Shown here: in pieces, positions 51,741 to 60,300 of the stretch
Position numbering within the stretch: position 1 is the stretch's first letter
How the letters are laid out: every line of letters starts with the position of its first letter
Assembly: GCF_900129635.1 (NCBI RefSeq)
Contig: NZ_FSRB01000001.1
Span: forward strand, 1,217,501 to 1,281,500
Direction: 5' to 3'
Origin: Singulisphaera sp. GP187
Lineage (GTDB): Bacteria > Planctomycetota > Planctomycetia > Isosphaerales > Isosphaeraceae
Length of the DNA: 64,000 nucleotides
Program-made: the position numbers and the translations under genes
Notes under the pieces: model-generated
Told to the model about the DNA's origin: nothing
Database searches by the model: none
Seen by the model: the letters and a program-made list of their open reading frames with translations, nothing else

Positions 51741-54700
51741 TTATCGTCGTGCGCGGCTGCGCTTGCCGGTGGCCGTGGCGGGAGCGGGGGCTCGGCCGCC
51801 CGCGGGCGCAGCCGGCTTCGAGCCGGGGACGGTCCGTTTGACCGGATGATCGGCGTACTGGTCGGGTCGACCGGGGGCCGATCCCTCGACCGTCTCGATC
51901 TTGAGGTCGTCGAAATAGGCATCGCCGAATCCGGCCAGGCCCAGGGTCACGGTCATCACGCCATCGGCCGGTACCCGGCGGAAGAGGACCACCTTGGAGA
52001 ACTTGGGGATCGAGCCATGATTGCGGAATTGCAAGGTTTCGCCACCGATCGAGTCGGTGATGATGATCCCGCCCTGGCCCGGGGTCGAGGGGTTCGACTT
52101 CTGGACGAGCACTGAGATCCGCAGGAACTGTCCGGCCGTGACTCGGATCGGTGGGGTTCGGATGGCCGCGGCCGGGAAATCGAAGAACGGCGCGAATGAG
52201 TCGATCGACCGATTCTCGGCCGGTTTGACCGTCATCTTCAGGAACCGCTGGTCCGGATCGTCGTCGCTGGGGACCGTCGAGACGTGTGAGGTGATCCCGT
52301 CGAGCTGGTAGCTCTGGTTGATCCAGCCCGACGACTCAAGCGCGGAGTGGTTGTCGAACGACCCCCCCTTCACGAGGTTGGCGCCGAACGATCGGGCCAT
52401 CCAGTCGAGCCAGATATAGTGTTGGGGCAGGGTGTAATAGCTCACCAGCGGCGGGCTGGCCAAGGGCATCAGGTACATGGGCGTCCGATTCCTGGCGACC
52501 TCTTGTTCCGCCTTGAGCTCATCAACACTCATCCGCCCGCGGCGGGTCGGAGCGGGCTTGGGCGGTTCGGGATTGACCAACTTGGCCATATCGGCATAGC
52601 CCTTCGACCACTGCGCAAACATCAGGTGGCGAAGCGTTCGGCCCGCCCGTCTGGCTTCGGACCAGGCCAGGGGGTATTCCATCCGCTCGAAGTTTTCCTG
52701 GGCCGTTTTGATCATCGAGTCAGCCAGCTTCAGAAGCTTTTCTTCTTCGTTGGGGGGGCGGGCTCCCACCGCCAGTCGGGGAATTTTCGGGTCGTTCGGG
52801 TCGTAGAGGGAGTGGCCATCGGCAACCAGGCGGTTGGTGGTCTCCTCGACCATTTTCAGTTGAATTCGGGCTTGCTCGATCGCGAGTTGGCAGGCGCGAG
52901 GGCGGACGCCACTGATCGCGTCGAGGAGTCGATCGGCCATGCCGTGGTCGGTCGTCACCAGGATCAGGCTGGTGCAGCTGAAATCGGGCAGGGTGATTCG
53001 GATCCCGCCCGGCACGCGCACACGCTGTTCGATCGCCTTGACGTCCCCCGGGCTGATCTCGAACGCCTGGGCCGATTCGGGGGCCTGGATGGTGATATTG
53101 AGGTTGTGCTTGGCCATCTGGGAGGGTTGAAACTGCGCCCCACCGGCGAAGTCGGTGACCAGGAGCAGCATCGCCTTGTGGTCGAGCGTACCGATCCCGG
53201 CCGCCTTGATACTCGGGTGTGGCCTCATCTCTTTGGTTTTGGCGACCTGCAAGGTGGGCGAGCTTCCCAAGGGAGGGAGCACGGGGGGATCGGGATCGTA
53301 GGTGTTGTAGAGCGGAATCACACCCTTGCCGTTGGCCAGGATCGACTCGCAGAGGTCGATCTCTTCGTTGAGAAAGGCCATTTCGATCAGGAGCGCTCGT
53401 CCTTCGTCGGTTGTTAGCCCCGCATCTCCCCGATAACCGATGCCTCGGTAACCGGCGGCCAAGGCGAGGTACGTGTTGAGTCGGAGTTGTTCCGGCTGAA
53501 CGCGTGGCCTGCCCCAGGACGGCGGTTGGTCTTGGCCCCAGATCGAGGTCTGGACCGAAAGCGGGGCGGTGGCCGGAAGCCACGCGAAGTAGAGCCCTTC
53601 CTGATTATCCAGGGCCGTGAGGTCGCGCCGTTGCTTTAAGAAGTTGTAGGTGTCCGTCGGCTCCTGCGCGGAGCCCCAGGCATTGGGGCTGATCGCCATG
53701 ATCGAGAGCCGCTTATGATCTCTGGCAAACAGCCGATGCTCACCGTCGACCTCGGCGGTTGTCAGATGAGAGATGTTCTGGGGAAGCTTCCGGATGCCGG
53801 CCACCGTGGCCCGGATCCGCTCGAGTTCCAGCTTACGCGCCTCGAGATCGATGGCGCTGCCCAGGTGGCTCCCCAGGTTCCAGAACGCGACGCTGTCGCG
53901 GAACGGAAAATCCTTGGCGGCGGCGACCATTCGCTCGGATTCGATCGGTTTCCCTTCGAGCGTGGCGTCGAGGCCGGGCATCAGCAGGAAGCCCCACTTC
54001 ACCGCCTCTTTGATCCGCACCGGATCGGTGTCGACCTTCACGGCGAGCACGTCGAATCCATGATGGCTGAGTTGAGCGACGTCGGCTTCAGGCGCGTCGA
54101 TGGCCGTGATGAGCCAGTCGTAATCCCGATTGTCACTCCCGCGACGCAGGAGCTTGTTCATGTTATCGAGTTTGACGCGCGCTGCGCTCGGTGCCTCGGA
54201 CTTTGGAGTTTCGGGATTCGATTCCGACTCGGGCAAGGTCGGGCTCGGGGGCGCTGGTTTGTTGTGCGCGGCCACCGTGTCCGGGGGGACGGGGGAGATC
54301 GCCAGATCGTCGAGGAAGACCTCGGTTTCCCCGGCGCCCCCGAAGAGGTTCACCGCCACCCGTTCGAGATAGGCCCCCTCGATGTCCACCAAACGACTGG
54401 TGGACGCCCGGAGCACCCGCGCCTGGCGCTCGATCGACGGGCGCAGGTTCGTCAACTCGATCCGCTGCCAGCGATCGCTATTCTCGTAACCGGTCCCGGA
54501 GATCATCACGAAGGACGGTTGACCCGTGTTCGGGTCGATGTCCTTGGGCAGGACCACCCGGCCGTAGATTCGGACGCCGACCCGGTTGGAGCGGACGAAC
54601 AGTTCGACCTTCAGATTCTCGCTGACGACGACCTTGGGGAGGGGATAGCTATAGTAGAAGGAGCTACCGACCCCGGCGGTGAAGTGGAACCGCTCCGAGG

Positions 54701-54911
54701 TCTGGCCGGTGTGCGCCGCGCGACTCGAGCGCTCGTGCTCCTGGAGATTGATCGTGGCGTCGGTCTGCTCCTGACGCCAGACCGGCCTCGGCGTCTCGAA
54801 TCCGTCCCGGAGGATCTCGCCCGGCTCATCCGCGCCCCGAAGCCAGGCCGCCGAGACCGAGATCAAGGCGGTCGATACCAGCAGGACGACCCTCGTTCGA
54901 CGGAAACTCAT
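51741..54911 (-). CDS. large exported protein with jelly-roll ends, unknown function
   Basis: The 1056-residue protein has a signal peptide (RRTRVVLLVSTALISVSAAW). A carbohydrate-binding-like beta domain spans residues 35-220 (ERFHFTAGVGSSFYYSYPLP, SDRWQRIELTNLRP, ETEVFLDDLAISP). A central region of about 300-750 looks like a TIM barrel (LITAIDAPEADVAQLSHHGF, LAALAAGYRGIGYRGD-type strands). A second jelly-roll lies near the end (FLKMTVKPAENRS, DAYFDDLKIETVE). The layout resembles glycoside hydrolases, but I cannot point to catalytic residues. The C-terminus is Ala/Pro/Arg-rich. GGAGG lies 8 bases before the start at 54911. Direct repeats upstream may regulate it. Confidence 0.75.
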   Translation of the reverse strand: MSFRRTRVVLLVSTALISVSAAWLRGADEPGEILRDGFETPRPVWRQEQTDATINLQEHERSSRAAHTGQTSERFHFTAGVGSSFYYSYPLPKVVVSENLKVELFVRSNRVGVRIYGRVVLPKDIDPNTGQPSFVMISGTGYENSDRWQRIELTNLRPSIERQARVLRASTSRLVDIEGAYLERVAVNLFGGAGETEVFLDDLAISPVPPDTVAAHNKPAPPSPTLPESESNPETPKSEAPSAARVKLDNMNKLLRRGSDNRDYDWLITAIDAPEADVAQLSHHGFDVLAVKVDTDPVRIKEAVKWGFLLMPGLDATLEGKPIESERMVAAAKDFPFRDSVAFWNLGSHLGSAIDLEARKLELERIRATVAGIRKLPQNISHLTTAEVDGEHRLFARDHKRLSIMAISPNAWGSAQEPTDTYNFLKQRRDLTALDNQEGLYFAWLPATAPLSVQTSIWGQDQPPSWGRPRVQPEQLRLNTYLALAAGYRGIGYRGDAGLTTDEGRALLIEMAFLNEEIDLCESILANGKGVIPLYNTYDPDPPVLPPLGSSPTLQVAKTKEMRPHPSIKAAGIGTLDHKAMLLLVTDFAGGAQFQPSQMAKHNLNITIQAPESAQAFEISPGDVKAIEQRVRVPGGIRITLPDFSCTSLILVTTDHGMADRLLDAISGVRPRACQLAIEQARIQLKMVEETTNRLVADGHSLYDPNDPKIPRLAVGARPPNEEEKLLKLADSMIKTAQENFERMEYPLAWSEARRAGRTLRHLMFAQWSKGYADMAKLVNPEPPKPAPTRRGRMSVDELKAEQEVARNRTPMYLMPLASPPLVSYYTLPQHYIWLDWMARSFGANLVKGGSFDNHSALESSGWINQSYQLDGITSHVSTVPSDDDPDQRFLKMTVKPAENRSIDSFAPFFDFPAAAIRTPPIRVTAGQFLRISVLVQKSNPSTPGQGGIIITDSIGGETLQFRNHGSIPKFSKVVLFRRVPADGVMTVTLGLAGFGDAYFDDLKIETVEGSAPGRPDQYADHPVKRTVPGSKPAAPAGGRAPAPATATGKRSRARR

Positions 54912-54959
54912 CGCCGTGACCTCCATGTCTCAGCTTCCAACCGGCGCAAACCAGTCCGT

Positions 54960-55001
54960 TCCTAGACTTGGACGCCAAAACCTATCCTAGAGTTGGACGC
55001 C
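54960..55001. promoter_or_regulatory. two 17-bp direct repeats upstream of the exported-protein gene
   Basis: TCCTAGACTTGGACGCC (54960-54976) and TCCTAGAGTTGGACGCC (54985-55001) differ at one base and are spaced 25 bases apart. A third partial copy (TCCTAG) begins at 55005. They lie about 50-90 bases upstream of the start at 54911 and look like binding sites for a regulator. Confidence 0.5.
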
Positions 55002-55175
55002 TGATCCTAGCGGGATCGTCCAAAGCCGGGAAGATCAATGCGTTAACCCGTCATTCCGCTGCCCAGGTCTTCGTAATTGTTAAACCTCGCTTAAATTGCC
55101 AAATTCCGACGATCGGTACGCTTTAGCCAAAACGACGTGGTAAGTTAAGGGTAGCACCTTTGATGAGGAACATCG

Positions 55176-55463
55176 ATGATCGACCTATCGACGAGGTCCG
55201 CTCAGCCGTCGAGCGACCTTCTGCCGAGTGAACTTTTGCAGTTGCGGGATCTGGTTCAAACCCAGCCGGCAGGCGTCCGCGCTGAGTTGGAGCCGCTCCT
55301 GGACGATGTCCTGGAACACGCCCTGTTTCGCGGCCGGATCCTTTCGGTCGCCCGTGACGCCCTGGAGCGTCTGAGGCTCGACCTCGACATGGCCCTGTTC
55401 GATCTCGACGCCACCCGCCGCGAACGCGAAGCGCTTCGCGAATTGCTCGGCGATCGGAACTGA
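55176..55463 (+). CDS. small helical protein of unknown function (95 residues)
   Basis: The start at 55176 has GAGGAA upstream. The protein is almost entirely helical and leucine/arginine-rich, with LLPSELLQLRDLVQTQPAGV in the first half and a heptad-like, coiled-coil segment in the second (ARDALERLRLDLDMALFDLD, then ATRREREALRELLGDRN). No signal or membrane segment is seen. I do not recognise a family. It is divergent from the large exported-protein gene and convergent with the peptidase gene. Confidence 0.7.
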   Translation: MIDLSTRSAQPSSDLLPSELLQLRDLVQTQPAGVRAELEPLLDDVLEHALFRGRILSVARDALERLRLDLDMALFDLDATRREREALRELLGDRN

Positions 55464-55593
55464 ACCCTCACGTCAACTCCATTCGACGCGGCCAGGGACG
55501 GCCGAGCGTTGGGACTCCTCAGTCCCCCCAAGAATGCAGACAGGTTGCCCGCGGTCGCCGATCCACGGAACCGCGGTGGAACCGTACTCGACA

Positions 55594-56616
55594 TTAGCGC
55601 CCGCGGGTGCGGGGCAACGCGAGCCAGGCGGTGACAACCCGGCCCACTTCCACCATGCTGGCCCCCGAGCAATTTTCCGGGAGGTCTTGCGCGGTGTGCC
55701 AGTACGGATAGTCGAAGTCGATCACGTCGATCGTGGGGATTCCACCGTTGTTGAGCGGCAGGTGATCGTCCATCACCGCGCGGCCGACCCGATTGCGGAA
55801 CGCGGTGGCCTTCAACTGCCGCGCCACGGCCCAGACCTCCTTGACGAGCTTCGGGGCGAGGTTGAGGCTGTGCGGCTCCTGCTGGATCTTCAAGTTCTTG
55901 CCGCCGACCATGTCGAGCACGAGTCCGGCTTCGTACTCGAAGTCGGGATGACGGCCCTCCACGCCTTCGACATAGACCCGCGCGAACTCCTTGGAACCGA
56001 GGAAGTATTCGCCGTCCCGGCCGTAGACCAGCTCCTCACCGTCGAAGAGGACGAGGTCGATCCCCCAGGACGTGGGCAAGGTCTTCAAATGGTGGGCGAT
56101 CTCCATCAGGAGTGCGACTCCCGAGGCGCCGTCGTTGGCGCCGATGAACGGAACCGACCGCAAGGCCGGGTTCGGCTCCTCGTCGGGGAAGGGGCGGGTA
56201 TCGTAATGGACCCCGATGACCACCCGCTCTTTCCGCTCGGGATGCCACGAGCCCACCAGGTTGGCCATGGCGACTCGCTTTCCGCTCTTCGGATCGACGC
56301 CGGTGAACGGCTGCTCGACGACCTTGGCACCCATCTTCTGGAAGTGGGCTGAGACCAGGGCCCGCTGCTTGGTGTTCGCGGCCGAGCCCGCCGGACGCGG
56401 GCCGATCGCGCAGATTTGGGTGAGGTATTGGTACGCCCGGTCGCCGTCGATCGGCGCGGGGACCGGCGTCGGCGCGGCTTCGGCTGAGGTCGGGCGGATC
56501 CGTTGCGAAAACGGCAAGGCCACGGCGAAAACCAGCCCGATCAGAACCAGGATCGCAAGGGGTGCGGTAAGGATCGGCATGGGAAGCCATCGAAGGAACT
56601 GAGGGGGGCGCCGCAT
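55594..56616 (-). CDS. M28 family peptidase / glutaminyl cyclase-like protein
   Basis: The 340-residue protein has an N-terminal membrane anchor (ILTAPLAILVLIGLVFAVAL) and an extracytoplasmic M28 zinc-hydrolase domain. Metal ligands are seen in GVHYDTRPF, GANDGASGVALLMEIA, LFDGEELVYG, VLDMVGGKN and PYWHTAQD. The DHLPLNNGGIP stretch and single-zinc layout resemble glutaminyl-peptide cyclotransferases, which form N-terminal pyroglutamate, rather than dizinc aminopeptidases. By eye the two cannot be separated with certainty. AGGAG precedes the start. The maf gene lies 55 bases upstream on the same strand, so they may be cotranscribed. Confidence 0.85.
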   Translation of the reverse strand: MRRPPQFLRWLPMPILTAPLAILVLIGLVFAVALPFSQRIRPTSAEAAPTPVPAPIDGDRAYQYLTQICAIGPRPAGSAANTKQRALVSAHFQKMGAKVVEQPFTGVDPKSGKRVAMANLVGSWHPERKERVVIGVHYDTRPFPDEEPNPALRSVPFIGANDGASGVALLMEIAHHLKTLPTSWGIDLVLFDGEELVYGRDGEYFLGSKEFARVYVEGVEGRHPDFEYEAGLVLDMVGGKNLKIQQEPHSLNLAPKLVKEVWAVARQLKATAFRNRVGRAVMDDHLPLNNGGIPTIDVIDFDYPYWHTAQDLPENCSGASMVEVGRVVTAWLALPRTRGR

Positions 56617-56671
56617 CGGCTCGACTCCTGGAAAGGAAACGGGTGGCTGCCCCCATCATACGGGGGCGGTC

Positions 56672-57256
56672 TTAGCGTGTCAGGCTCGGAAACTCGCGGA
56701 GCAGGGCGGCGAGCCGCTCCATCGGCAAGCCGACCACGTTCGTGAAGCTTCCCCGGGCAACCGAGACGAATGGGTCGCGGTCCTGAACGCCGTACGCTCC
56801 CGCCTTGCCCGCCCATCGGTTCGAGTCGAGGAACGCGCGGCGCTCGGCATCGTCGAGTACCCGGAACCGGACCACGCTGACCTCGACCGCGCCCACCCAC
56901 TCATGGCGCTCGGCGCGGTAGAGGCAGACCCCGGTGAGGACTTCGGTATCGCGCCCTTCCTGGAGCCGGATCATCCGCTCGGCGTCGGCCCGGTCCAGCG
57001 GCTTGTTGAGTATCTCGCCCTCGACCGCGCAGGCGGTATCGGCCGCCAGTACGAGCCCCTGACCTCGCCGTCGCGCCACCGCCGCTGCTTTCCGCCAGGC
57101 GAGCATCGCCACGTAGTCGACCGCAAGGGTGCCGGGCGCGGGATCGGGTTCGTCGAAGTCGGACGGGTCGACCTCGATGGCAAAGCCGGCTTCCGTGAGA
57201 AGTTGCTTTCGCCGGGGTGACGCACTGGCCAGGATCAAGGGAACGGTTGTGGGCAT
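56672..57256 (-). CDS. maf: Maf family nucleoside triphosphate pyrophosphatase
   Basis: The 194-residue cytoplasmic enzyme hydrolyses non-canonical or excess nucleoside triphosphates (dTTP/UTP type in relatives). Family motifs are LILASASPRRKQLLTEAGF at the N-terminus, the catalytic aspartate in VLAADTACAVEGEILNKP, and AGAYGVQDRDPFVSVARGSFTNVVGLP near the end. Length is normal. It is divergent from the large fusion gene and probably starts the transcript that includes the M28 peptidase gene. Confidence 0.94.
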   Translation of the reverse strand: MPTTVPLILASASPRRKQLLTEAGFAIEVDPSDFDEPDPAPGTLAVDYVAMLAWRKAAAVARRRGQGLVLAADTACAVEGEILNKPLDRADAERMIRLQEGRDTEVLTGVCLYRAERHEWVGAVEVSVVRFRVLDDAERRAFLDSNRWAGKAGAYGVQDRDPFVSVARGSFTNVVGLPMERLAALLREFPSLTR

Positions 57257-57382
57257 GCGCGGCGACTCGGAGGACCTACGGTTGGGGGTTGGCGATCGTA
57301 TCGCCGGTGGACCCTTGCCAACAAGCGAGAAAGAGACGACTTTCTGAAGTCAGTTCGTGTTCGCCGGCTGAGGAGATTCGCG

Positions 57383-60300
57383 ATGTGCCTTCGATCCTGC
57401 CTCTGTTGCTTCCTTTTCGTCCTGATCGCCTCATCGTCCCATGGCGACTCGGGCGATGGGAATCGCTTGACCTACCTCGAGGAGCGCAACCCCTATTACG
57501 TCGGTCTCAAGTTCCCCAAGCTCATCACTCCGCAATGGGTGGGCGAAGCCGGAGTTGAGGCGGTCGTGGTCCTGGCGATCGACGACCTCAAGGATAACGT
57601 GCCGGTCTACGAAGCCTATCTCCGGCCGATCCTCGACCGACTCAAGCAGATCGACGGCCGCGCCGGCCTGAGCATCATGACCTGCAAGGCCGACGGCGCA
57701 GACCCGAGGGTCCAGGCCTGGCTCGCGGAAGGGGTCAACCTCGACGTCCACACCCTGACCCACCCTTGCCCGTTGCTCCAGAAGGACGACTTCGCCGCAG
57801 CCCAGGACACAGTCCATGGCGGCGTCGACCTCTTGAACGGAATTCGCGGCAACAAGCCCGTGGCGTTTCGGATGCCTTGCTGCGACTCGCAGAATACCCC
57901 GAGCCCTCGGTTCTATGCCGAGATCTTCAATAAGACGAGTCCGGGCCGGCACTTCCTGACGATCGACTCGTCGGTCTTTCAACTCTTCACGCCCGATGAC
58001 CCCTCGCTGCCGCGCGAACTGGTGCAGGATCCCGACGGCCGGGAGCGGTTCCGCAAGTACATCCCGTTCCCTTCGTTCACGAACTACGTCGAAAACTATC
58101 CTTATCCCTACGTGATCGACAAACTCTGCTGGGAGTTCCCGTGCAGCGTTCCGAGCGACTGGGAAGCTCAAAATCTTCAAAAACCGAACAACCCCAAGAC
58201 GGTTGAGGATATGAAGGCGGCCCTTGATGCCGTAGTTTTGAAGCAAGGGGTCTTCAACCTGGTCTTTCATCCCCACGGCTGGATCAAGTCGGAGCAGGTC
58301 GTCGAGTTGATCGACTACGTGGTGGCCAAGCACGGCAAGAAGGTCAAGTTCCTCAATTTCCGCGAGGCCCAGGAGCGGCTCGACAAGAACTTGCTCGGGG
58401 GCGAGTCGCTCCGCGCACCCAATGGGCAAGACAATGGCGTGCGCGTGCTCGACCTCGATAATGACGGGTTCCTTGATGTCGTGATCGGCAACCATAAAAC
58501 ACGGGAAACCAGGCTCTGGATCCCGAGTGAGCAGCGCTGGAAGGTTGGCCGTTTCCCCATGTCAGTGGCCAACACCACGAGCCATTTTGGGGTTTTTAAC
58601 AAGTTCTTCGTGAATTGGGGCCTCGTTCAATTAAAGTATGTGCAATTTGTGCTGTCTCATCATGACGCCGGCGTGAGATTTGGCACCTTTGGCCCCCACG
58701 CCCTGACGTTCATGGTGGCGAGAGCGGAACCCCAGCCCCTCAGTGTTGTCTTCCAAGCCGTACGCCGAACCTTGCTGTCGATCGTGGGTCCGAGAGCGAC
58801 GGAAGAAACGGTCAGCCTGTTTCACGACGGGCAATGGACCGAAACCAAGAAGGGGGGGACGCTCCCCGACCTGAGTCGCCTGGCCGTGGAGAATCGTCCC
58901 GTCTTCACAAGCCGGGCCGGTGTCGATCGCGGAGTGAGGCTTCGGGATCTGAACCATGATGGGACGACGGAGGTGATCGTCTCGAACCCAACAGAGAATG
59001 TGGTTCTTTCCTGGGATTTCGCCGGGATGCAGTGGGAACGCCTTCCCTTTGCGTTGCCTGATTTCGCACGGATCGTCGATGGTTCGGGACGCGACGCGGG
59101 GCTCCGATTTGTTGATATTGATGAAGATGGTGATGTGGATGTGATTGCCTCGAATGACGATGGGTTCACGATTCAACTCTACCGGGACCAACCGGAGGTT
59201 GGCGCCTTTTTTGGCTCCAACTGGAAGAATTCGGGCTGGATCCGTAACGTCATGAACGGCCCAGCCCAGGCGGCCGGCGCCATGCCCAAGATTGTGTCCG
59301 GGGGGAAAAATCTCGGGGCCTGGGTCCACTCGCGCCACCTCTGGTGGCAGAACGAGGCGACCGCCAAGCTTCCCAACCTCGTCGATCGTCGCGCGTTCAA
59401 CGACCTTCTCCAAGGGGTGGAGTCGAAGGCGAAATCCCCCGAGGCCTCGCGGCGCTCGATCCGGGTCAATCCCGGATTTGCCGTCGAGCTCGTCGCCAGC
59501 GAACCGTTGGTGGAAGACCCGATCGCGTTCGATTGGGGGGCCGACGGCCGGCTCTGGGTTCTCGAGATGGGCGACTATCCCCTAGGCCGCGACGGCAAGG
59601 GAAAAGCCGGCGGAGTGATCCGCACGCTCGAGGACACCAACGGCGACGGCCGGTACGACAAGGCGACCCTCTTTCTGGATGATCTCGCCTATCCGAGCGG
59701 TCTACTTCCCTGGCGCAACGGGGTTTTGGTCGCCGCCGCTCCGGACATCTTCTATGTCGAAGACCGTGACGGTGACGGCAAGGCCGATCACCGCGAGGTT
59801 CTCTTCACCGGCTTTCGGGAGGGGAATCCGCAGCACCGGCTCAACGGGTTCGAGCTTGGCCTCGACGGCTGGGTCTACGGGGCCAACGGGGATAGCGGTG
59901 GCGAGGTCCGCTCGATCAAGACGGGGGCCACGGTCAACATCAACGGCCGTGACTTCCGGTTCCAGCCCGACGACGGCCGGTTCGAGGCCGAGAGCGGCCC
60001 GACCCAGTACGGCCGGCATCGCGATGACTGGGGAAACTGGTTCGGCAACAACAACCCGAACTGGGCCTGGCACTTCGTCCTCGCCGACTCCGACCTGCGC
60101 CGCAACCCTCAGTTCGCCGCGCCTGACCCGAAGCAGATGCTCGAGGCGGATAATAAACTTTACCCCGTGAGCCGGACCTTGGCCCGGTTCAACGAGCCGC
60201 ATTCGGCCAACCGGGTGACTTCGGCCAACAGCCCCACCCCGTATCGCGACGACCTGTTCGGCCGCCATTTCGAGAGCAGTCTCTTTGCCAGCGATCCGGT

